From: JAQGMV01 sp050260255
Lineage (GTDB): Bacteria > Pseudomonadota > Gammaproteobacteria > Burkholderiales > SG8-41
Reading direction: 5' to 3'
NCBI GenBank assembly: GCA_050260255.1
Contig: JBLNBW010000150.1
Coordinates: forward strand, 1 to 14,419
DNA length: 14,419 bases
Positions 1 to 5,878 of this stretch are shown here, in pieces (the stretch's first letter is position 1; the number at the start of each line of letters is the position of its first letter). The notes under the pieces were generated by a model. The model ran no database searches. It saw only the letters and a list, made by a program, of their open reading frames with translations, and was not told the origin of the DNA. Position numbers and translations under genes: made by a program.

Positions 1-1266
1 GAGATTCAGAAACTTCACCATCGCCGCCTTGGAGTCGAGCATCGCCTCGTCCATGTTGACGTCGATGACCTGAGCGCCGCTTTCGACCTGCTGGCGTGCG
101 ACGGACAGCGCCTCGGCATAGTCGCCGGCGAGAATCAGTTTCGCGAAGCGCGGCGAGCCGGTGACGTTGGTGCGCTCGCCGACGTTGACGAACAGCGAGT
201 CGTCGCCGATGTTGAGCGGCTCGAGCCCCGAAAGCCGCGTACGCTTTTCGATCTGGGGAATCTTGCGCGGCGGCAGGCCTTTGAGCGCATCGGCAATGGC
301 CTTGATGTGCGCGGGCGTAGTGCCGCAGCAGCCGCCCGCGAGGTTGATGAAGCCGCTCTGCGCGAATTCCCGAAGGAAATCGGCAGTCTGCTCCGGCGAC
401 TCGTCATAGCCGGTCGGCGCGAGCGGATTCGGCAGACCCGCATTCGGATACGCGCACACGTAAGTGTCGGCGATGTGCGAGATCTCCTGGATGTAAGGTC
501 TCATCAGCTTTGCGCCGAGCGCGCAGTTGAGGCCTATCGTGAGCGGACGCGCGTGGCGCAGCGAGTTCCAGAACGCCTCCGGCGTCTGGCCCGAAAGCGT
601 GCGGCCGGAAGCATCCGTGATCGTGCCCGAGATCATGACGGGCACGCGCACGCCGTGCGTCTCGCAGTACTGGTCGATCGCGAACAACGCCGCCTTGGCA
701 TTTAACGTGTCGAAGATCGTTTCGACGAGGAGCAGGTCCACGCCGCCATCGACAAGGCCGCGCAGCGCCTCGGTGTACGCCTCGACCAGCTCGTCGAAGC
801 TCACGTTCCGAAAACCGGGATCGTTCACGTCCGGCGATATCGACGCGGTACGGTTGGTCGGGCCGAGCGCACCGGCGACGTAACGCAGACGACCGGGCTC
901 GGCCTTCTCGAATTTGTCGACAGCCTCGCGCGCAACCTTCGCCGCCTGCAGGTTGAGCTCGTACACCAGGTCCTGCATGTGGTAGTCCGCCTGGGCGACA
1001 GAGGTCGAGTTGAAGGTGTTCGTCTCGATGATGTCGGCGCCGGCCGCCAGGTACTGCTCGTGGATCTCGCGAATGATCTGCGGTTGCGTGAGGACCAGCA
1101 GGTCGTTGTTCCCCTTCACGTCGTGAGGGAAATCCTTGAAGCGCGCGCCCCGGTACTCGGCCTCGCCCAGCTTGTACGTCTGGATCATGGTCCCCATCGC
1201 TCCGTCGAGAATGACGATGCGCTCGGCGAGCGTAGCGATGAGGCGTTCGATGCGTGGTGAATACAT
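1..1266 (-). CDS. metH: Methionine synthase, cobalamin-dependent (MetH), N-terminal part
   Basis: Transfers a methyl group from 5-methyltetrahydrofolate via cobalamin to homocysteine, giving methionine in the cytoplasm. The frame stays open for 422 codons and leaves the window at its left edge, so the 3' part is missing. Residues about 1-330 are the homocysteine-binding domain, with DGAMGT near the N-terminus. The three zinc-ligand cysteines are C248 in GLNCALGA and C313/C314 in GGCCGTTP, close to E. coli numbering (247, 310, 311). From about residue 359 the pterin-binding domain begins (FVNVGERTNVTGS, then VNMDEAMLDS). The two domains are in one frame, so this is not the split form in which the homocysteine domain is a separate gene. 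The ATG chosen places MYSPRIERL just before the conserved start of the domain; no strong Shine-Dalgarno sequence precedes it. The cobalamin and activation domains would lie outside the window. The gene is divergent from the rhodanese gene. Confidence 0.95.
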   Translation of the reverse strand, partial: MYSPRIERLIATLAERIVILDGAMGTMIQTYKLGEAEYRGARFKDFPHDVKGNNDLLVLTQPQIIREIHEQYLAAGADIIETNTFNSTSVAQADYHMQDLVYELNLQAAKVAREAVDKFEKAEPGRLRYVAGALGPTNRTASISPDVNDPGFRNVSFDELVEAYTEALRGLVDGGVDLLLVETIFDTLNAKAALFAIDQYCETHGVRVPVMISGTITDASGRTLSGQTPEAFWNSLRHARPLTIGLNCALGAKLMRPYIQEISHIADTYVCAYPNAGLPNPLAPTGYDESPEQTADFLREFAQSGFINLAGGCCGTTPAHIKAIADALKGLPPRKIPQIEKRTRLSGLEPLNIGDDSLFVNVGERTNVTGSPRFAKLILAGDYAEALSVARQQVESGAQVIDVNMDEAMLDSKAAMVKFLNL

Positions 1267-1317
1267 GGGAATACCGGTTCTCGGAGGCCCGCAGGCCGTC
1301 GCGCAAAAAAGAGGCGA

Positions 1318-1324
1318 ATTTTAA
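1318..1324 (-). promoter_or_regulatory. Possible -10 element for metH
   Basis: Read on the minus strand, the heptamer TTAAAAT is the most AT-rich spot in the 128-bp gap between metH and the rhodanese gene. It lies about 52 bp upstream of the metH ATG. I see no convincing -35 hexamer at 16-18 bp. I also looked for an S-adenosylhomocysteine or cobalamin riboswitch core here and recognised none. Weak call. Confidence 0.25.
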
Positions 1325-1379
1325 CATGGGCAAGAACTCACCCCGCCGGGCTCGTGTGGCGATCGGCACCATGAGCCCC

Positions 1380-1385
1380 TATAAT
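1380..1385 (+). promoter_or_regulatory. Consensus -10 (TATAAT) giving a near-leaderless rhodanese mRNA
   Basis: A perfect TATAAT ends 9 nt before the ATG at 1395. Transcription normally starts about 6-8 nt downstream of a -10 element, so the mRNA would begin within a few bases of the start codon. The intervening bases CCGCGGGCC contain no Shine-Dalgarno sequence, which fits leaderless translation. The -35 is poor (TGGCGA at 1357-1362, 17-bp spacing, 3 of 6 matches). Confidence 0.5.
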
Positions 1386-1394
1386 CCGCGGGCC

Positions 1395-1781
1395 ATGAAA
1401 CATCTAGAGCCCAAGGAAGCGTTTCAGTTCCTCAAGCAAAACCCGGACGCGGTGTTCGTCGACTGCCGCAGCGAGATGGAGTACTTCTTCGTCGGCCATC
1501 CGGTCGGCGCCATCCACATCGCCTGGAACGACGGCCCGAATTGGGAGGTGAATCCCGATTTCGTCGCGCACGTGAAGAAAGCGGCGTCCGTGAATCGCCC
1601 GGTCGTGCTCATCTGCCGCAGCGGGAATCGGTCGCTGGAGGCGGGTCAGGCGCTCGAGGACGCGGGCTTCACGAAGGTCTACAACGTGCTTCACGGCTTC
1701 GAAGGCGAGCTCGACGAGAATCACCACCGCAACGAGAAGACCGGCTGGCGCCACGACGGCCTGCCGTGGGAGCAGTGCTAG
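1395..1781 (+). CDS. Single-domain rhodanese-like protein
   Basis: A 128-residue protein made of one rhodanese domain. Such proteins carry sulfur as a persulfide on a catalytic cysteine and pass it to cyanide, thiols or partner proteins. The active-site loop CRSGNRS is at residues 74-80, with C74 as the nucleophile. The N-terminal part has the usual rhodanese pattern VDCRSEMEYFFVGHPVGAIHI (split here as VDCRSEMEYF at 22-31 and VGHPVGAIHI at 33-42). No signal peptide is seen, so it is probably cytoplasmic. The frame is open further upstream, but the ATG at 1395 begins exactly where homology should begin and follows a TATAAT box. The gene is divergent from metH. The physiological sulfur acceptor cannot be told from sequence. 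Confidence 0.9.
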   Translation: MKHLEPKEAFQFLKQNPDAVFVDCRSEMEYFFVGHPVGAIHIAWNDGPNWEVNPDFVAHVKKAASVNRPVVLICRSGNRSLEAGQALEDAGFTKVYNVLHGFEGELDENHHRNEKTGWRHDGLPWEQC

Positions 1782-1932
1782 CCGCTAACAAGTGGGATAG
1801 TGAGCAGTGATCGGAAACCGGTACGGCTCACGACCGCCGTTCACCCGTCGCGCCATCGGCAAGCGTAACGCCCTAAAGCTAGCCGACCATATCGGTCACG
1901 CACTCGACAGCACGTGTCCCGGGCCTCGCAGC

Positions 1933-3144
1933 TCATGTCTCGTGCGCGGCTATTCCATAGCGCCTCGAATACCACATCCAGGCCGACCAGCCGGCAAGGA
2001 GGGGCAACACCATGCCGCAGGCGAGCGTGAGCGCCGAATGCGAAAGCATCGGTGATACCACGCCGGCCGTCAGGCCGGAGATGAGGCTTTGCTCGAAGCC
2101 TTGCAAGGACGAGGTGAGGCCCCGGTTCTTGGGGAAGAGTTCCAGCGCAAGCAACGTGATGGTGGGCATCGCGAGCGACATGCCGATGGTGTAGGTCATG
2201 ATCGGCAACACGGACCACGGAACGCTCGGCGTGCCCCACGCGCTCCAGGCAAGGTTCCACGCCGCCGCGCCGAACATGACGAGATAGCCGATGCGCACGG
2301 TGCGGGGCGCAGTGAGCCGGCCCGCGACGCGCCCGGAGAGGAAGGCGCCGATCATGACGCCTGAGATCCCGGGCACGAAAAGCCACGCGAACTGCGTCTC
2401 ACCCAGGCCAAGTATGCGGTACACAAACGCGGGAGCCGACACGACATACAGAAAAAACCCCGCGAAGTTGAGCGCAACGGCCGACGACAGCAGAAACAAC
2501 GGCACGCTGCGCCCGAGACGGAAGTAGTTCTGCGCGAGCGGCTTCACCAGGAACGGCTGCCGAGCCGGATGCGGCAGGGTTTCCGGCAGCTTCCAGTAAC
2601 AGCCGATGATCAATGCGGCGGCGTACAGCGCGAGAAACACGAACACCGAATGCCAGCCGAACGCGCCCTGCAGCCAGCCGCCCACCACGGGCGCGACCGC
2701 GGGGGCAAGACCGAAGATCATCGTCACCCACGCCATCAGCCGTTGCGCGGCATGCCCTCCGAGACTGTCGCGGATGATGGCGCGCCCCACGACCATGCCG
2801 GCGCCCGCCGACAAGCCCTGTATCGCGCGGAAGAACAAGAGTTGATGGTAGCTCTGCGCCAGCGCACAGCCTATCGACGCAGCCGCGAATATCGCCAGGC
2901 TCACCAGGATCACGGGCCGCCGGCCGAACGAGTCCGACAGCGTGCCGTGGAACAGCGTCATGAAGGCGAACGTGAATAGGTATGCGGACAGCGTTTGCTG
3001 CACCTCGAGCAGGGAAATGCCGAAATCGTGCTGTATCGAAGGGAACGAAGGCAGGTACGTGTCGATGGAAAACGGCCCGAGCATCGACAGCCCGGCAAGC
3101 AGTGTCGCAAGCAGCGGCATGCCGATGTTCGTCGCGCGGCTCAC
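1933..3144 (-). CDS. Bcr/CflA-type MFS drug exporter
   Basis: A 403-residue inner-membrane transporter of the major facilitator superfamily, drug:H+ antiporter group with 12 helices. The N-terminus has the Bcr/CflA pattern LSMLGPFSIDTYLPSFPSI with D28 in the first helix. Motif A is at about residues 67-77 (GTLSDSFGRRP). A motif-C-like stretch GLAPAVAPVVGGWLQG follows in the fifth helix. The family exports compounds such as bicyclomycin, sulfonamides or chloramphenicol, and some members export cysteine; the substrate here is unknown. The frame is open upstream to an ATG at 3246, but that extension (Cys/His/Arg-rich) does not look like transporter sequence. I chose the GTG at 3144, giving MSRATNIGM, because AGG lies 5 nt upstream and the length suits the family. 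An ATG eight codons further in is the alternative. It is convergent with the rhodanese and divergent from the next MFS gene. Confidence 0.88.
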   Translation of the reverse strand: MSRATNIGMPLLATLLAGLSMLGPFSIDTYLPSFPSIQHDFGISLLEVQQTLSAYLFTFAFMTLFHGTLSDSFGRRPVILVSLAIFAAASIGCALAQSYHQLLFFRAIQGLSAGAGMVVGRAIIRDSLGGHAAQRLMAWVTMIFGLAPAVAPVVGGWLQGAFGWHSVFVFLALYAAALIIGCYWKLPETLPHPARQPFLVKPLAQNYFRLGRSVPLFLLSSAVALNFAGFFLYVVSAPAFVYRILGLGETQFAWLFVPGISGVMIGAFLSGRVAGRLTAPRTVRIGYLVMFGAAAWNLAWSAWGTPSVPWSVLPIMTYTIGMSLAMPTITLLALELFPKNRGLTSSLQGFEQSLISGLTAGVVSPMLSHSALTLACGMVLPLLAGWSAWMWYSRRYGIAAHET

Positions 3145-3161
3145 CGACACCTGCCGATGCA

Positions 3162-3173
3162 AAATGTGGACAC
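3162..3173 (+). repeat. Short direct repeat AAATGTGGACRC, copy 1
   Basis: The 12-mer AAATGTGGACAC here recurs as AAATGTGGACGC at 4552-4563 in the same orientation, 10 bases being identical without a break. This copy lies in the gap between the two divergent transporter genes, about 145 bp before the plus-strand one, and also falls just upstream of the GTG of the minus-strand one. It may be an operator shared with the dehydrogenase gene, or chance. Confidence 0.35.
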
Positions 3174-3220
3174 AGGGCAGCGGACAGGCGTGGCATGGGT
3201 AGCGTCGGGCATGGCGCTGG

Positions 3221-3226
3221 ATTATA
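3221..3226 (-). promoter_or_regulatory. Candidate -10 (TATAAT) for the Bcr/CflA exporter
   Basis: Read on the minus strand this is a perfect TATAAT, 77 bp upstream of the GTG at 3144, predicting a 5' leader of roughly 70 nt. No good -35 is visible at 16-18 bp (best is CATGTG). I see no equally convincing promoter for the divergent plus-strand transporter; TAGATT at 3285-3290 is the best candidate and is weak. Confidence 0.4.
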
Positions 3227-3317
3227 CGTTGCCGCACGCAGTCCACATGGCGTCGCCGCAGCGGGCCGCATGCCGCTTTGGTGATAGATTTACGTTGGTC
3301 GCGATCGGAATAGTCGA

Positions 3318-4544
3318 GTGAACGCTCTCGTAGTCGCCCTCGTGGCGATGTTCATACAGCAGACCTTCGCCTCGCTGGGCAAGATCCTGCCCGCAGTGAT
3401 CGCGCCGGCCATCATTTTCGATCTTCACTTCGACCCCGCGTGGGTTGGCGCGTATTTCGGCTTGAGTGCGTTTGCGGCCGTGCTGTTCCAGTTGAGTTGC
3501 GGCGGCTTCATCGTGCGCTACGGCGCACTGCGGATGAGTCAGGCGGCGCTGCTCATGCTCGCGTTTGGAATGGCCGTCACCGTTCAAGGCGGTCTGTTCG
3601 TGTTCGTCATTTCCGCGATCGTCGGCGGCGGCGGAGCAGCGGTATCGACGCCCGCGAGCTCGCATTTGCTCGGCCGCTATGCGCCGCCGCAATACGCGCC
3701 GCTGGTTTTCTCCGTCAAGCAAACGGCCGTGCCTGCCGGCTTGCTGCTCGCCGGATTTCTCGGCCCGCTGCTCACCGACTGGACGGGCTGGCGGGGTACG
3801 ATGCTGATCGTCGCTGCGGCGTGCCTGGTTTCCGTCGTTGCACTCGAGCCGCTGCGCGCGAGCTTCGACAGCGACCGGATCGCGACGCATACGTTGCGCC
3901 TCTCGGGGCTCAGGGAAACCATGCTCTCGGTGCTCCGGGTGCCCGACCTGCGGGGCCTGTCGTTCGCGTGCTTCGCGTTCAATTCCGTGCAGGGCGTGGT
4001 GACGACCTACTTCGTCGTGTACCTGACGACGCTCGGCTACACCCTCGCGGCCGCCGGTTTCGTCTTCTCGATTGCCACCGCCGTCGCAATGCCTGGGCGC
4101 ATCCTGTGGGGCTGGCTCGGCAGCGTGCGCGTCGCGCCACGGGCCGTAATGGCCGGACTTGCGTTCGGCATGGCGGCGAGCGCGGCCTTCATCGGCCTCT
4201 ACGACGCATCGTGGCCCGCGTTGATCGTGGGCGCCGGTGCGTGCGTGTTGAGCGCAACCGCGCTGTCGTGGCACGGCGTGCTGCTTTCCGAAACCGCACG
4301 GCTGGCGCCCGAGGGCACGCGCGGCGCGGTGACGGGCGTCGTGCTGTCGTTCGGGCAGCTCGGCGCCATGCTCATGCCACTCATCTATTCCGCGCTGCTC
4401 GCGCTGACCGGTAGCTATGGCATCGGCTTCATCGTGTGCGGCGTGCCTGCATTGCTCGTCGGCTTCGATCTGATGCGCAGCGAACGCCGCGCAGCGCTGA
4501 TCGCAAGCTCGCCCGCCAGACGATGTAAGCAGCATTCCAGGTAA
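3318..4544 (+). CDS. MFS transporter, substrate unknown
   Basis: A 408-residue hydrophobic protein with about 12 membrane helices, typical MFS length. The first helix runs MNALVVALVAMFIQQTFASL. The loop after helix 2 holds the motif-A position (GGFIVRYGALR), which is degenerate compared with the drug exporter next door. The start of helix 6 follows DWTGWRG, a pattern common in MFS carriers of organic anions and small metabolites. The start is a GTG with GGAA (3307-3310) upstream at suitable spacing. The two neighbouring MFS genes are not tandem duplicates; their sequences differ clearly. The D-2-hydroxyacid dehydrogenase gene follows 91 bp downstream on the same strand, so uptake of a hydroxyacid or related carboxylate is a reasonable inference, not a demonstrated one. 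Confidence 0.82.
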   Translation: MNALVVALVAMFIQQTFASLGKILPAVIAPAIIFDLHFDPAWVGAYFGLSAFAAVLFQLSCGGFIVRYGALRMSQAALLMLAFGMAVTVQGGLFVFVISAIVGGGGAAVSTPASSHLLGRYAPPQYAPLVFSVKQTAVPAGLLLAGFLGPLLTDWTGWRGTMLIVAAACLVSVVALEPLRASFDSDRIATHTLRLSGLRETMLSVLRVPDLRGLSFACFAFNSVQGVVTTYFVVYLTTLGYTLAAAGFVFSIATAVAMPGRILWGWLGSVRVAPRAVMAGLAFGMAASAAFIGLYDASWPALIVGAGACVLSATALSWHGVLLSETARLAPEGTRGAVTGVVLSFGQLGAMLMPLIYSALLALTGSYGIGFIVCGVPALLVGFDLMRSERRAALIASSPARRCKQHSR

Positions 4545-4551
4545 AACGTCG

Positions 4552-4563
4552 AAATGTGGACGC
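4552..4563 (+). repeat. Short direct repeat AAATGTGGACRC, copy 2
   Basis: Second copy of the repeat at 3162-3173, placed 73 bp before the ATG of the dehydrogenase gene. Both copies sit upstream of plus-strand genes, and GGCGTG follows each about 24-25 bp after its start. A candidate -10, TATGAT at 4591-4596, lies between this copy and the dehydrogenase start. Confidence 0.35.
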
Positions 4564-4624
4564 ACGCAGGTGTCCGGCGTGCCGAACGGCTATGATTGCG
4601 CGGCAGACCTTCATTGATACCCAC

Positions 4625-4639
4625 ATGGACGTGCAATGA
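4625..4639 (+). other. Four-codon upstream frame overlapping the dehydrogenase start (ATGA)
   Basis: ATG GAC GTG CAA TGA encodes MDVQ, and its stop codon overlaps the start codon of the dehydrogenase gene at 4636 as ATGA. The dehydrogenase start itself has no clear Shine-Dalgarno sequence. Terminating ribosomes could therefore reinitiate on the main gene. Nothing but the arrangement supports this, and a frame this short arises easily by chance. Confidence 0.25.
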
Positions 4640-5697
4640 CCAAGACGGCAATCAAAAAAAGCGTGTTCTGGTTCGACGACGGCAAGCGTCCCAACGTCGC
4701 CGACTCGCTCGAGAAGCAAAGCGATATCACGGTGCATCGCCTGGCTTTCGACGGACCCGCCGCCGACAATTGGCGCGTCATGGCCGAGTCGCAGGTGTAC
4801 TGCATCACCTCGGCACGGCATGAGGTGCCCGACGAATACAAATGCAACGCGGCGCTGATCGAGCGCTGTCCCAATCTGCTCGCCGTGTCCACAACCGGTG
4901 CCGGCTACGACACGGTCGACGTGGAGGCCTGCAACGCAGCCGGGGTGCTGATCGTCAATCAGGCTGGCGCCAACGCCGAGGCCGTGGCCGAGCATGCGGT
5001 GGCGATGATGCTCTCGCTCGCGAAGAAAATTCCGCAGACCGACAAGTCGCTGCGTAACGAGCGCGGCGTGGGCCGCGAAACGTTCAAGGGCTGGAACGCG
5101 CAGGGAAGGACGATCGGCATCGTGGGCATCGGCAACGTCGGTTCGCGAGTCGCGCGCATCTGCGGCAAGGGACTCGAAATGAAAGTCCTCGCGTACGATC
5201 CTTACGTCAGCGCCGAAGAGATCCAGCGGCGCGGCGCAACGAAAGTCGACGACTTGGCAACGCTGCTTGCTCAGTCGTGGACGCTCACCATCCACTGCCC
5301 GCTGAACGACGAGACGCGCAACATGATCGGGACGCGCGAGCTCGCGACACTGCCCAAAGGCGCGTATCTCGTCACAACGGCGCGCGGGGGTATCGTCGCG
5401 GAAGACGCGCTTCAGCGCGCGCTCGAATCCGGCCAGCTCGCCGGCGCGGGACTCGACGTGTGGGTGGAGGAGCCGCCGCCCCTCGGGCATCCCCTGTTGA
5501 AGCGCGAGGACGTGATCGCGACCTACCACACCGCGGGGGTGACCTTCGATTCGCGTACGGCGATGGCTGATTGGAACGCGGACCAGGTCGGCGCCATATT
5601 GCGCGGCGAACGTCCGCCGCGGCTCGTCAATCCGGAAGCATGGGCGCGTTACGTCAAGCGCTTCGAGCGCGTGTTCGGTCGCCGGCCGATGGTTTAG
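4636..5697 (+). CDS. NAD-dependent D-2-hydroxyacid dehydrogenase
   Basis: A 353-residue cytoplasmic oxidoreductase of the D-isomer-specific 2-hydroxyacid dehydrogenase family, which interconverts a 2-hydroxyacid and a 2-ketoacid. The Rossmann motif GIVGIGNVGS is at residues 161-170. D188 at the end of the second strand favours NAD over NADP. The catalytic triad is visible as R250 (TTARGG), E279 (VEEP) and H298 (TYHTAG), with spacing like that of 3-phosphoglycerate dehydrogenase SerA. The usual Pro before the catalytic His is Tyr here. There is no C-terminal ACT domain, so it is not a full-length regulated SerA. Family members act on phosphoglycerate, glycerate, glyoxylate, lactate and others; the substrate cannot be chosen from sequence. 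The preceding transporter may supply it. Confidence 0.9.
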   Translation: MTKTAIKKSVFWFDDGKRPNVADSLEKQSDITVHRLAFDGPAADNWRVMAESQVYCITSARHEVPDEYKCNAALIERCPNLLAVSTTGAGYDTVDVEACNAAGVLIVNQAGANAEAVAEHAVAMMLSLAKKIPQTDKSLRNERGVGRETFKGWNAQGRTIGIVGIGNVGSRVARICGKGLEMKVLAYDPYVSAEEIQRRGATKVDDLATLLAQSWTLTIHCPLNDETRNMIGTRELATLPKGAYLVTTARGGIVAEDALQRALESGQLAGAGLDVWVEEPPPLGHPLLKREDVIATYHTAGVTFDSRTAMADWNADQVGAILRGERPPRLVNPEAWARYVKRFERVFGRRPMV

Positions 5698-5731
5698 CGG
5701 AGGTCGGCCCGACCCGGCGCCACGGCGGCTC

Positions 5732-5767
5732 GGACAGCAACAATTCTGAAACACAGCGTTGCTGCCC
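5732..5767 (+). other. Imperfect hairpin downstream of the dehydrogenase gene
   Basis: GGACAGCAAC (5732-5741) pairs with GTTGCTGCCC (5758-5767) with one A-C mismatch and a 16-nt loop; the inner 7 bp are perfect. It lies 35 bp after the dehydrogenase stop. Only a delayed TTTT (5775-5778) follows, so it is a poor intrinsic terminator but could stabilise the 3' end. A possible -10, GATAAT at 5796-5801, for the next gene lies just beyond it. Confidence 0.3.
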
Positions 5768-5866
5768 GGACATCTTTTCGATACGAACGCCCACCGATAA
5801 TGCAGTCCTTGCTGCACGGTGCGTTTCGAGGCGAAGCGCACCGGTTCCTGGTGAACCTTCGTGTCG

Positions 5867-5872
5867 AAAGGA
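5867..5872 (+). promoter_or_regulatory. Ribosome binding site fixing the TPR protein start
   Basis: AAAGGA lies 6 nt before the ATG at 5879. This favours that ATG over the in-frame GTG at 5861, and the shorter form starts directly with a signal peptide. Confidence 0.7.
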
Positions 5873-5878
5873 TGCGAC

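Noticed and set aside
404..1372. A 322-codon minus-strand frame overlapping metH in another register
   Set aside because: The true metH frame holds the zinc-ligand cysteines and the pterin-binding motifs; the other register has no recognisable domain.
1267..1394. A SAH or cobalamin riboswitch upstream of metH
   Set aside because: I looked for the conserved cores and a long structured leader; the gap is only 128 bp, shared by two divergent genes, and only a 4-bp GGCC-N4-GGCC stem was found.
1933..4544. Two adjacent MFS genes as a tandem duplication
   Set aside because: They are divergent, belong to different MFS groups and share no obvious sequence beyond general helix composition.
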